Assembly (NCBI GenBank): GCA_021799315.1
Contig: JAJZAR010000007.1
Location: forward strand, 1 to 27,313
DNA length: 27,313 bases
Reading direction: 5' to 3'
DNA from: Thermoplasmata archaeon
Lineage (GTDB): Archaea > Thermoplasmatota > Thermoplasmata > Thermoplasmatales > Thermoplasmataceae
Below, one piece after another: positions 8,410 through 16,195 of this stretch; position 1 is the first letter of the stretch; each line of letters opens with the position of its first letter. A program made the translations under genes and the position numbers. The notes beneath the pieces were generated by a model. That model was given only the letters and a program-made list of their open reading frames with translations. It searched no databases and was not told the origin of the DNA.

Positions 8410-8889
8410 ATGATAGCAGATGTATTTAGCACTAAGGAAATTGTGAGAATTTTCGATTTTTTATTGGATGACCCAATCTCACAATACACAAAATTGGATA
8501 TAGCCAAAGGGGCTTCTGTTTCACGGCCAACGGTAGACAAAATAATTCCCCAACTCATTAAGATGGGAGTTTTAGTAGAAACAAGAAAGTTTGGAAAAGC
8601 TAAGTTGTTTGAATTAGATGTATCTTCTCCATTGGTAGTAAGCCTAGTGAAATTCGACTCAGAACTAAGCAAGTCACTTGTTAATTCAAACATAGATGGA
8701 TTGCACCCAGACGAGTTGGATGATTACCTCTCAAACAGTAAATACTTAGTAGAAATATTATCAGATTACTTGCAAAATGTACATATATTTGAATCACAAA
8801 CAATATGGCCCAAAAAACTGGACAACTCTTATAGTTCAAGAGTTTTAATAGATTCAGTTTCAATAGACTCAAATCCATCTTCAGCATAG
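8410..8889 (+). CDS. winged-helix transcriptional regulator
   Basis: A 159-residue protein. Residues 5-80 show a typical archaeal winged helix: STKEIVRIFDFLLDDP, a helix-turn-helix with DIAKGASVSRPTVDKIIPQL, a turn MGVLVETRKFGKAKLF for the wing, then ELDVSSPLVVSLVKFD. The remaining 80 residues are acidic and serine-rich with a helical piece and no known domain. The stop TAG shares its last G with a GTG of the next gene, so the two genes are almost certainly co-transcribed and translationally coupled. It is likely a local regulator of the cassette, possibly acting with the DUF3467 partner. Confidence 0.7.
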   Translation: MIADVFSTKEIVRIFDFLLDDPISQYTKLDIAKGASVSRPTVDKIIPQLIKMGVLVETRKFGKAKLFELDVSSPLVVSLVKFDSELSKSLVNSNIDGLHPDELDDYLSNSKYLVEILSDYLQNVHIFESQTIWPKKLDNSYSSRVLIDSVSIDSNPSSA

Positions 8890-8897
8890 TGATAAAC

Positions 8898-9215
8898 ATG
8901 GCAAATACTCAGAATTCACAAAAGAAGAAACAACAAACCATAGTAAGATCGCACAATTTTCAAAAACTTTATGGCACAAACTTAGCCGGCGGAGGGACGG
9001 AGTACGATTTTAGATTCGAACTGTTCAATGAAAAGATCAAAATGGATTCAAATAAAGAATGGTCATACATCAGTGACGCTCTTATTATTCTTACACCAAA
9101 AGCTGCTAAAAGACTTCAGACTATTTTAGATGCATATATAAAAACTTACGAAAAGGATCATGGTAGCCTAAGTGACCCCGATCCGATCAAATTAGATGAG
9201 GATAAAATTGAATGA
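8898..9215 (+). CDS. DUF3467 family protein
   Basis: A protein of about 105 residues if started at ATG 8898; a GTG at 8889 overlapping the upstream stop would add three residues. The core matches DUF3467: VRSHNFQKLYGTNLAGGG, then YDFRFELFNEKI, then ALIILTPKAAKRLQTIL followed by DAYIKTYEKDHG. This is the strand-rich domain with the P...A..L...L...I..YE.. ending typical of that family. The family is small and of unknown function. The N-terminal 16 residues are polar and probably disordered. It forms a two-gene unit with the winged-helix gene upstream. Confidence 0.7.
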   Translation: MANTQNSQKKKQQTIVRSHNFQKLYGTNLAGGGTEYDFRFELFNEKIKMDSNKEWSYISDALIILTPKAAKRLQTILDAYIKTYEKDHGSLSDPDPIKLDEDKIE

Positions 9216-9553
9216 TTAAAGGAAAGACTATCTGGTTTTTGAAATATCAATTTCAGTTTAATGTAACAGGGTTATTAATTTTTATCGTATAGCCTGAATT
9301 AGATATCTGAGATAGACATAGGTTGCCAGATTCAGAGTGCATGGCATCCGTGGAAGTTTTCCTGTATCTATAATCCAGAAGGTATGGTTTACTCCATTCT
9401 GAAATACCACACATCCTTCTGGAATCAGGAGAAGGAATTCAGATTTGATTGCCGAAGCCTTATTAGATAAGTTTCTGAAATAGATATAGCGAATTTATCC
9501 TATCAATTCCTATATCTGAAATTGATAGTTAAAAAGTCAAATTGTCAAAATCT
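9216..9553. other. gene-free stretch with faint coding relic
   Basis: No intact gene. Near 9392-9480 a plus-strand frame reads GMVYSILKYHTSFWNQEKEF and then stops. A weak partial look-alike (MV-W-SI...F-NQEKK) occurs in the gap near 7795-7870, upstream of the 62-aa gene. The pair could be remnants of one dispersed element, but the similarity is too low to name it. Confidence 0.3.
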
Positions 9554-9709
9554 CTATTTTACTGTGTCCACAGAACCTTCTAAAATATATAGTGTATTAG
9601 TAGTAAGGATAGTTGGAGAATGCGTAAAATAAAGGGCTTGACGATCTTCACTTTTTACAAAGTTAATGGATACTCATAGAAACACTGCCTCCTCATTGTA
9701 GTCCTCTAA
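9554..9709 (-). pseudogene. possible coding relic, one TGA
   Basis: The minus-strand frame reads LEDYNEEAVFL, TGA, VSINFVKSEDRQALYF, then THSPTILTTNTLYILEG and stops at TAG 9554-9556. It looks protein-like but short. It could be the tail of the broken gene upstream at 9791-9990. No family was recognised. Confidence 0.25.
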
Positions 9710-9790
9710 AATTTAAACATTAGTTTTTAATTATAGGATTTACCACAGAGTCATGCACAGGAATATCAGAATAGGCAGGATTGAAAGCAT

Positions 9791-9990
9791 TTAGATCTCA
9801 GAGACAATCATATTCAAAAATCTTGAATGTGTGCAGAATCGCAAATTTGGATAGGTTTTTTTCAGGTTCAGATTATCCACATGAGGAATCCATTCCGGAT
9901 CAGCTAGAATAATATAAGGTTCAATAATCTTCCCTGATTGTTTGCCCCACAGATGCAGGGGAGTTTTGTGTATAGGTTAATCTGGTTCAT
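9791..9990 (-). pseudogene. broken partner gene overlapping the MT-A70 stop
   Basis: ATG 9988-9990 overlaps the TGA of the MT-A70 fragment (ATGA arrangement). It starts MNQINLYTKLPCICGANNQG and after a one-base frameshift near 9930 continues IIEPYIILADPEWIPHVDN, then LKKTYPNLRF, to TAA 9791-9793. The overlap implies a former operon with the methyltransferase. Function is not recognised; a restriction-type partner is a guess from context only. Confidence 0.45.
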
Positions 9991-10151
9991 TGTAGTTCCT
10001 CCATTACAACTTCATTTCCCCACACGTCCCATCCATCGTGTTTTTGTCTTGCAAATAGTTCTATCTTTCGTGCATCTGGATACATCTCCTCCAATATCTT
10101 ATAGAATATCTCAGGCTTCTTGCTTTGTTGCTCGCGTGGAGCATAAGAACT
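9987..10151 (-). pseudogene. 3' end of an MT-A70 family adenine methyltransferase
   Basis: The 54 open codons read APREQQSKKPEIFYKILEEM, then YPDARKIELFARQKHDGWD, then VWGNEV. This is the highly recognisable C-terminus of MT-A70 family methyltransferases (APRREHS.KP...Y..IE.M(Y/F)P...(K/L)LELFAR....GWD.WGNE). The catalytic DPPW motif and all N-terminal sequence are missing, and a TAA lies in frame at 10152-10154. Upstream sequence shows only hints of coding (STGKRNNFSW). MT-A70 enzymes methylate adenine in DNA or RNA and occur in phages and restriction systems. Confidence 0.75.
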
Positions 10152-10375
10152 TTAATTCCAGGAAAAGTTGTTTCTTTTCCCAGTGGAATGAATATTTTAA
10201 CATTCTACTGATTCATTCTATCTACCGTATTCACAAATAATATTCATGTATTTCAGTGATTTTCCGCTACAAAAAGTGTACCAGGAATCCTAATTTCTAT
10301 AGATCATAAATGCTAACAATAAATTAAAGGACAATATGCCATAGTTAACTGCCTCAACCTTAATTTCTTGAGAAA

Positions 10376-10600
10376 TCATAGTTTAATCTTTTTTCTATTC
10401 TGCTCTGCTTTCTCAGATGAGTTTATATTTTTATCGGTGTTCTCGCCACCTGTATTTAGAGTGAAAAGCAGTTTGATCAAGGTCGGGATCAAGAGGAAAA
10501 ATGCCAGTATAACCAGTATGAGTGTTTTTTTATCGTCAACCATATCCTTACTTGGCTGAAGAGAACAATCCAATGAAGCCATATTTTTTTCACCACTCAT
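10376..10600 (-). CDS. small single-TM protein downstream of radical SAM gene
   Basis: 74 residues: a polar N-terminal segment of about 25 residues, a strong TM helix (about 27-49, LILVILAFFLLIPTLIKLL), and a polar Lys/Asn-rich tail. Its ATG at 10600 lies three bases after the stop of the radical SAM gene, so the two are co-transcribed. A radical SAM/SPASM enzyme next to a tiny protein can signal peptide maturation, but this protein has no Cys-rich or Gly-rich core and a membrane anchor role is at least as likely. No family was recognised. Confidence 0.55.
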   Translation of the reverse strand: MSGEKNMASLDCSLQPSKDMVDDKKTLILVILAFFLLIPTLIKLLFTLNTGGENTDKNINSSEKAEQNRKKIKL

Positions 10601-10603
10601 AAA

Positions 10604-11692
10604 TCAACTGTAAAGGCACATGGAATCAAATTGCATGGGATCGCCAAATTTTAACAAGGCCCTTGCTCTTGACCCTCCGCAGGCATATTTGAATTTACAT
10701 GAACCACATTTTCCTTTCAAGTCACTCCTTGAATTTTTACCGAGATATTTCATATTGTTCATAATGATCTCCGCAAGAAAATTGCTTCTCAAATTTCCCA
10801 TGTTCAGCTTGAACAACCCGGATGGATACACATCACCGTTATGGCTGATAAAAAGGGTGCCCCCAAAGCTTCCCTGGCCGGCTTCTTTGTTGTTAAATTT
10901 AATGCTATCCAAAAGTGATTTGGAATTGCCCATGAGTTCATGAAATATGTCTCCATTTACAATATCTGGTCTATCCTTTGCTATTCCATTCATGACGCGA
11001 AAAATTGGCCCTTCAACAGTTCTCACATTCAGACCTTTATCCCTTATTGTTCTCAACCAGTGATTGATATCCATATATTCTTCTGAACTTATGTTCTTAA
11101 CGCCTGAAGCTCTGCCTGTGTTTATGAGAAAGAAAATTTCCCAAGCTTCCACACCATAATCAACAGAAATTTTTGCAATGTCAGGCAATTCGTGGACATT
11201 TCGCATAAATACTGTTGTGTTGATCTGCACATTCAATCCAAAACTTCTCACAGCGCTTAGTAAGGCAAGAGTATCTGCAAAACTGCCTTCTCTGTTTCTA
11301 AGCCAATCATGGGTTGCGGGAGTGCCCCCGTCAAGGCTGAGAGAAACCATAGAGCACTCTTTTTCTCTTAGAAATGATAAGAACTCAGGTGTCAGAGCCT
11401 CTGAGGCTGCCGGTGATATTCCGAAACGTAATCCTCTCCCAGCTACATATTCAATCAATTCTTTCAGATCTTCTCTCATCAGCGGATTTCCTCCAGTGAA
11501 TATGATCTCAGCCTCTTTTCCCCACAGCGTGATAATCTGATCTATGGTATTTTTTAGTTCCTGAGTGCTCAAGTCCTCAGGAGATGGCGTCTTTTGTGAT
11601 TCTGCTCTGCAATGCAGGCATTGATATTCACAGGCATTTGTCACTTCCATAAAAATGAGGGATGGATTGAATTGCGAATACTGGTTTAACAT
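10604..11692 (-). CDS. radical SAM/SPASM protein
   Basis: A 362-residue cytoplasmic enzyme. The 4Fe-4S/SAM site is C21-x3-C25-x2-C28 (NACEYQCLHCRAES), followed by the GGNPL glycine-rich SAM loop and LSLDGG. The C-terminal SPASM-type cluster region has C329, C332, C338 and C359 (CGSCKFKYACGGSRARAL). This ending, with CGG.RARA, and the middle motif WEIFFLINTGRASG resemble the TIGR04053 group and, more distantly, AhbC/AhbD/NirJ heme-pathway enzymes. The substrate cannot be told from sequence; tetrapyrrole or peptide modification are the main options. A TATA-like CTTAAATAC lies about 43 bases upstream. The gene begins a two-gene unit with a small membrane protein. Confidence 0.8.
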   Translation of the reverse strand: MLNQYSQFNPSLIFMEVTNACEYQCLHCRAESQKTPSPEDLSTQELKNTIDQIITLWGKEAEIIFTGGNPLMREDLKELIEYVAGRGLRFGISPAASEALTPEFLSFLREKECSMVSLSLDGGTPATHDWLRNREGSFADTLALLSAVRSFGLNVQINTTVFMRNVHELPDIAKISVDYGVEAWEIFFLINTGRASGVKNISSEEYMDINHWLRTIRDKGLNVRTVEGPIFRVMNGIAKDRPDIVNGDIFHELMGNSKSLLDSIKFNNKEAGQGSFGGTLFISHNGDVYPSGLFKLNMGNLRSNFLAEIIMNNMKYLGKNSRSDLKGKCGSCKFKYACGGSRARALLKFGDPMQFDSMCLYS

Positions 11693-11897
11693 ACAAACAC
11701 AATTCGCTAATAATGATCCGTATTTAAGAATAAAACCTCATATCTTCGGTTTATAGAATTCTCAAGCCTTTACCATATTTCAAATGAAAAGTTAGCTGAT
11801 CCGCAAGGTTTCGATTGATGAAGTAACTTACCAAATGTTTAATTCAGAATATGTCACTCACTGGAATAAAAGCTTGCCTTAAGGAAACGCTTTAACT

Positions 11898-12242
11898 TTA
11901 TTTAGATTTATTTCTGTATGGGCCGTCCCTTCTGGCCATTGTTCCTCTTTGTGGCCCACTTGCTGCACTTGACGATGGCTTTTTGTCAGCTGCTTGGCTA
12001 TTTGCCTTTGAACCTTTGAGAATTTTCACTGCATCAGAAGGGTTCTTCACACCTTTGAGTTTTTTTGCTGTTTCATGCTCACCTATGTATACCAGCCATT
12101 CAACTATGTGACCATTCTTCAAATGGTATTCCACGCACATGGGGTTCTCTTTGGAAATTCTTTCCATCTCTGATATGAGTTCGTCTAAATCGACAGCCGA
12201 ACCCACTTCTCTATCATAACTAACAAAATAAAATCTATTCAT
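11898..12242 (-). CDS. DUF5752-like small protein with basic tail
   Basis: 114 residues. The first 78 form a compact helical unit (SAVDLDELISEMERIS, VEYHLKNGHIVEWLVYIGEH, then AKKLKGVKNPSDAVKILKG). The YH...H...WL..IGE...A..L pattern resembles archaeal DUF5752-type proteins, which have no established function. The last 35 residues are Ser/Ala/Lys/Arg-rich and probably disordered, which would suit binding nucleic acid. It is divergent from the VAT gene across 155 bp; a TATA-like stretch (TATTTTAA) is about 25 bases upstream. Confidence 0.65.
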   Translation of the reverse strand: MNRFYFVSYDREVGSAVDLDELISEMERISKENPMCVEYHLKNGHIVEWLVYIGEHETAKKLKGVKNPSDAVKILKGSKANSQAADKKPSSSAASGPQRGTMARRDGPYRNKSK

Positions 12243-12370
12243 GCTGTAAATATCTCTTACTGGTTAAAATACTCTGTTATGCAAAAAATGAGTATATGTA
12301 GATTTTGAATGATTCATTCTCGGAACATTTTTAACGGCGCTATGAAAAAAAAAGATCTTAGTCTAACGAT

Positions 12371-12378
12371 TATATACT
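12371..12378 (+). promoter_or_regulatory. TATA box of the VAT gene
   Basis: TATATACT centred about 24 bases before ATG 12398, predicting a leaderless transcript. No SD-like sequence precedes the ATG, in line with this. Confidence 0.6.
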
Positions 12379-12397
12379 GATTTACCTTTATAGGGCT

Positions 12398-14641
12398 ATG
12401 TCGTACTCAGATGGAGAAGAGATAGTCCTAAGGGTGGCAGAAGCTAATTCAACAGACCCTGGAATGTCGAGAGTCAGACTGGATGAGGACTCGCGATTTC
12501 AATTGAATGTAGAAATAGGGGATGTCGTAGAAATAGAAAAAAACAAGAAAACTGTGGGAAGGGTCTTCAGATCAAGACCGGAGGACGAGAATAAGAATAT
12601 TGTAAGAATTGACAGCGTAATGCGAAATAATTGCGGTGCATCCATTGGAGATAAGGTTAAGGTTAAAAAGGTAAAAGTTGAAATTGCAACGAGAGTTGTG
12701 CTCGCACCCATTATAAGAAAGGAACAGAGATTGAAGTTTGGTGAAGGCATTGATGATTTTGTACAGCGTGCCCTTATCAGAAGGCCCATGATAGAGCAGG
12801 ACAATATCAGTGTTCCGGGATTGACCCTCGCAGGACATTCTGGACTTCTGTTCAAGGTCATGAAAACAACACCACCAAAAATGCCGGTAGAAATCGGAGA
12901 AACCACAAAGATTGAAATTCGGGAGGAGCCTGCTTCTGAGGTACTGGAAGATGTTTCAAGAATCAGCTACGAGGATATAGGCGGATTATCAGAACAACTT
13001 GGTAAGGTAAGGGAAATTATAGAGCTTCCATTGAAGCATCCTGAACTGTTCGAAAGACTTGGTATCAGACCACCCAAAGGAGTTCTACTCTTTGGACCAC
13101 CAGGAACAGGTAAGACTCTCATAGCGAGGGCAGTAGCCAATGAGTCCGGGGCAAACTTCTTTTCCATAAACGGACCGGAAATCATGAGCAAATATTATGG
13201 ACAGAGTGAGCAGAAACTCAGGGAAATTTTTACAAATGCAGAGGAAAAAGAGCCTTCCATAATCTTCATTGATGAGATTGATTCCATAGCTCCGAAGAGG
13301 GAAGAGGTTCAGGGTGAGGTTGAAAGAAGAGTTGTAGCCCAATTGCTGACCCTCATGGATGGTATGAAGGAAAGGGGACATGTCATAGTTATTGGTGCTA
13401 CAAACAGAATAGATGCTGTAGATCCTGCCCTCAGAAGACCTGGTAGATTCGACAGAGAGATAGATATTGGAGTGCCTGACAAAAAGGGACGTAAGGAAAT
13501 ATTGACCATTCATTCACGAGCAATGCCTCTGAACATGGATGAGGAGAAAAAATCTCAGTTTCTTGACGAGATAGCTGATCTGACCTACGGATTTGTTGGT
13601 GCTGATCTTGCTGCCCTTTCTAGGGAATCTGCAATGAATGCCCTGAGAAGATATCTGCCTGAGATTGATCTGGATAAACCCATACCCACAGATATTCTTG
13701 AAAAAATGGCCGTAGTAGAGGACGACTTCAGGGACGCACTGAAAATGATTGAACCCAGCAGTTTGAGAGAAGTGATGGCAGAGATACCTGATGTCCACTG
13801 GAATGATATTGGCGGCATGGAGGATGTTAAGAGGGAATTACGTGAAAGTGTTGAATTGCCCCTGCTCAAGCCAGATGTGTTTAAAAAATTAGGCATAAGG
13901 GCACCAAAGGGTTTCCTTCTGTATGGCCCTCCAGGTGTCGGTAAGACGCTGCTGGCAAAGGCAGTTGCCAATGAAAGCAATGCCAATTTCATATCCGTTA
14001 AAGGGCCAGAAGTGCTGAGCAAATGGGTCGGCGAAAGTGAAAAGGCAGTCAGAGAGATATTCAAGAAGGCAAAGCAGGTTGCGCCGTCCATAGTTTTCTT
14101 TGATGAAATAGACTCCATTGCACCTAGAAGAGGAGGAGGTAACGATTCGGGTGTAACAGAGAGAATTGTCAACCAGCTGCTCACCTCCATGGATGGTGTA
14201 GAAGTCTTGCAGGGTGTTGTTGTGATTGGCGCAACAAACAGGCCAGATATTCTGGACAGTGCTCTCATTAGAGCTGGAAGATTTGATAAAATGATATACA
14301 TACCTCCACCCGACAAGGATGCAAGACTCCTCATACTGGAGGTGCATACAAGGAATATGCCTCTCAGCAAGGATATTGATCTGAAGAATATAGCTGCCTT
14401 AACCGATGGATATGTTGGTGCGGACATTGAAAACCTCTGCAGAGAGGCTGGAATGATGGCATACAGGCAGGATGAAGACGCAGCCATTGTGGATAACGAA
14501 GCTTTCAGTAAGGCAATGAAAGTGATCAAGCCATCCGTGGACGCGGAAGTTGTCAGTTTCTATGACAATATTGGGAAAAACATGGGAAAAACAGTGAGAG
14601 AGAAGAGAAAGCAGGTGGAAGAGTCCGGCCTGTACAATTAA
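12398..14641 (+). CDS. vat: VAT/Cdc48 (VCP-like) AAA+ unfoldase
   Basis: A 747-residue hexameric ATPase that unfolds proteins for degradation by the archaeal proteasome. Residues 1-180 are the double-psi-barrel N domain. The D1 ATPase has Walker A GPPGTGKT (233-240), pore residues Y266-Y267-G268, Walker B IIFIDEI (288-294) and arginine fingers R347/R350. D2 has GPPGVGKT (510-517), the aromatic pore loop K542-W543-V544-G545, Walker B IVFFDEI (565-571) and R625/R628. All key residues are intact and the length is normal for Thermoplasma VAT. There is no C-terminal HbYX-like tail: the protein ends SGLYN. It is followed 26 bases later by a PRC-barrel gene, probably in the same transcript. Confidence 0.97.
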   Translation: MSYSDGEEIVLRVAEANSTDPGMSRVRLDEDSRFQLNVEIGDVVEIEKNKKTVGRVFRSRPEDENKNIVRIDSVMRNNCGASIGDKVKVKKVKVEIATRVVLAPIIRKEQRLKFGEGIDDFVQRALIRRPMIEQDNISVPGLTLAGHSGLLFKVMKTTPPKMPVEIGETTKIEIREEPASEVLEDVSRISYEDIGGLSEQLGKVREIIELPLKHPELFERLGIRPPKGVLLFGPPGTGKTLIARAVANESGANFFSINGPEIMSKYYGQSEQKLREIFTNAEEKEPSIIFIDEIDSIAPKREEVQGEVERRVVAQLLTLMDGMKERGHVIVIGATNRIDAVDPALRRPGRFDREIDIGVPDKKGRKEILTIHSRAMPLNMDEEKKSQFLDEIADLTYGFVGADLAALSRESAMNALRRYLPEIDLDKPIPTDILEKMAVVEDDFRDALKMIEPSSLREVMAEIPDVHWNDIGGMEDVKRELRESVELPLLKPDVFKKLGIRAPKGFLLYGPPGVGKTLLAKAVANESNANFISVKGPEVLSKWVGESEKAVREIFKKAKQVAPSIVFFDEIDSIAPRRGGGNDSGVTERIVNQLLTSMDGVEVLQGVVVIGATNRPDILDSALIRAGRFDKMIYIPPPDKDARLLILEVHTRNMPLSKDIDLKNIAALTDGYVGADIENLCREAGMMAYRQDEDAAIVDNEAFSKAMKVIKPSVDAEVVSFYDNIGKNMGKTVREKRKQVEESGLYN

Positions 14642-14667
14642 ATTTTTATGGCTTAAGAGGTTATATT

Positions 14668-14928
14668 ATGGTGAAACTGAAAAGATTCGGAAAGATCATA
14701 GGCAAATCCATTGCGACCAGCGACGGCAGCATAATAGGCAAAATTGAAGATTTTGCTATCGACGATAATACCGGGAATGTCAGAGAAATCAGAGCACAGC
14801 CAGGACCTGGAAGAATTGAAAACCTGAAAAAGGACGAAAACGGTAGATATATCATACCCTATTCGGTTGTTAAACCGGGAACAGATTTTCTTGTTGTGGA
14901 CGCAGATAAATTAAGAAAATTAAAGTGA
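14668..14928 (+). CDS. PRC-barrel domain protein
   Basis: 86 residues forming one PRC-barrel: KRFGKIIGKSIATSDGSIIG, then KIEDFAIDDNTGNVREI, a glycine/proline turn, RYIIPYSVVKPGTDFLVVD. Small archaeal PRC-barrel proteins of this kind are common; the related RimM barrel binds ribosomal parts, and roles in RNA metabolism have been proposed, but none is established. A good SD (GAGGT, 14657-14661) sits six bases before the ATG, fitting an internal operon gene behind VAT. Its 3' end overlaps the 3' end of the convergent aRF1 gene by nine bases. Confidence 0.85.
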   Translation: MVKLKRFGKIIGKSIATSDGSIIGKIEDFAIDDNTGNVREIRAQPGPGRIENLKKDENGRYIIPYSVVKPGTDFLVVDADKLRKLK

Positions 14929-16158
14929 AGATGCCTGCGGAGCATATCTGAGAATGCCAGCTATACCTGAAAACGCCTTTTTCAGCAGCTTTCCCTCGTC
15001 ACTCTCGTCTCCTATAATCTCGACAGTTGCACCTGAATCTTCAGCCATTTTGTATAACTTTGTGATGAAGTCTTCTTCATGATCCATTTCCATTGAGCCA
15101 CCACATTTCGGACATGTGTTATCCTCAGGCCTTTGATTGAATTCCTGCTCATAGGAACAGGTTGGGCATTTGTAAAAATATTTGGTTCTCCTTATTCCAT
15201 CTGAAAGAAGGAGCATGTCGAGAGCTTTCCTATCCAGTGCAAGCATTATCTCCTTTTCGCCATATACCGCCAATCCCTGATCTCCCTTTCTCAATTCTTT
15301 CATGAATCTGTTAACAAGGTCCTTCTCTCTGGATATTTCAAGGTCTTTCATGGATTCGGAGGCTTTCTCCACAAGTTCTCTAAGCCCGGATTCATCTGTG
15401 TAACCCACATCAAAGAGATCCACTACTTTCCTCTGGATATCCTTGAACATATAATCATTCTCGAAGAAGAAATTCTTTGTGGAACCCGGACCACCTATAA
15501 AAATGCCTTTCATATCCCTAATATTTGGCATGAATGTATTATTAACTATCTCCCCTATTTTCTTGAAATAATCATTTGCAGCTATTTCTATCAATCGTTC
15601 ATATCGTCGCGAAGACTGACCCCCCTGGTGATGTTTACTGGGCACAAGAGACTGTTCATTGGTAACAGTAACAATATTCGTGCCGTTAAGGTAGCCTATG
15701 GTTGCCTCTTTCCTGTCTATAACGATGAGTCCATAAACCTCTTTGGGTTTGAGCTGGCTCATCAAAGGTTCAGTGTAAAATTGTGAATCACATTTGTAAA
15801 TGAATGTTTGCACAGGTTCGGGAGGCTCCACGATCTGGCTGTACATTTCCGTCTGATCTCCTCGTTTCTGGACATGTCCCACGAAGAACACCAACCCTGT
15901 TTCGGGTGGAAATTTGAAGTATTTTAATTTTGACATTATTGATTCAATTGCACCAAGGACATTTTTTCTTGTGGACTTTGATTTGATATTACTTGACGTG
16001 GAAAATTCCTCTCTCAGATACTGCACCACATCGTAAATCATCTTATCAGGAGGAATATATAGGGATATGAGTTCCGTGCCTCTACCCTTCAAATTTGATA
16101 ATTCCTCCAGAGCTTTCTTGAATTCGTATTTTCTTAATTGTTTTTCATCTGAAGGCAT
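14920..16158 (-). CDS. prf1: peptide chain release factor aRF1
   Basis: 412 residues, full length for archaeal class I release factor. It reads all three stop codons in the ribosomal A site and triggers peptide release. Domain 1 carries the stop-recognition NIKS motif (57-60) and YxCxxxF (121-127). Domain 2 has the catalytic GGQ loop (G179-G180-Q181). Domain 3 ends in a zinc-ribbon insert with C331, C334, C349 and C352 (CPTCSYEQ...CPKCGGS). All elements are intact. A TATA box in the 37-bp gap to the divergent UMP kinase gives a leaderless start at ATG 16158. Confidence 0.97.
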   Translation of the reverse strand: MPSDEKQLRKYEFKKALEELSNLKGRGTELISLYIPPDKMIYDVVQYLREEFSTSSNIKSKSTRKNVLGAIESIMSKLKYFKFPPETGLVFFVGHVQKRGDQTEMYSQIVEPPEPVQTFIYKCDSQFYTEPLMSQLKPKEVYGLIVIDRKEATIGYLNGTNIVTVTNEQSLVPSKHHQGGQSSRRYERLIEIAANDYFKKIGEIVNNTFMPNIRDMKGIFIGGPGSTKNFFFENDYMFKDIQRKVVDLFDVGYTDESGLRELVEKASESMKDLEISREKDLVNRFMKELRKGDQGLAVYGEKEIMLALDRKALDMLLLSDGIRRTKYFYKCPTCSYEQEFNQRPEDNTCPKCGGSMEMDHEEDFITKLYKMAEDSGATVEIIGDESDEGKLLKKAFSGIAGILRYAPQASSL

Positions 16159-16169
16159 GAAAGAGAAAA

Positions 16170-16187
16170 TTTATAATGATATATAAC
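16170..16187. promoter_or_regulatory. overlapping divergent TATA boxes for aRF1 and UMP kinase
   Basis: In the 37-bp gap, TTTATAAT (16170-16177) points right toward pyrH (22 bases to ATG 16196, 31 to ATG 16205). TATATA near 16180-16186 points left toward aRF1, about 25 bases from ATG 16158. The two core promoters therefore cross: each TATA box lies inside the other's promoter region, so the same bases cannot easily be occupied by both initiation complexes. Confidence 0.5.
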
Positions 16188-16195
16188 TTTAGTCA

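Noticed and set aside
7730..9480. Possible flanking repeats around the winged-helix/DUF3467 cassette (shared TCCATTCTGAAAT and a weak NQEK-type coding similarity)
   Set aside because: The 13-base match is expected by chance in AT-rich DNA of this length, and the longer alignment is only about 60 percent identical over roughly 55 bases.
9938..10240. Plus-strand 100-codon open frame
   Set aside because: It is antisense to the MT-A70 relic, whose minus-strand translation has a clear family signature.
13085..14529. Long minus-strand open frames inside the VAT gene
   Set aside because: Antisense shadows of a full-length conserved gene; no motifs of their own.
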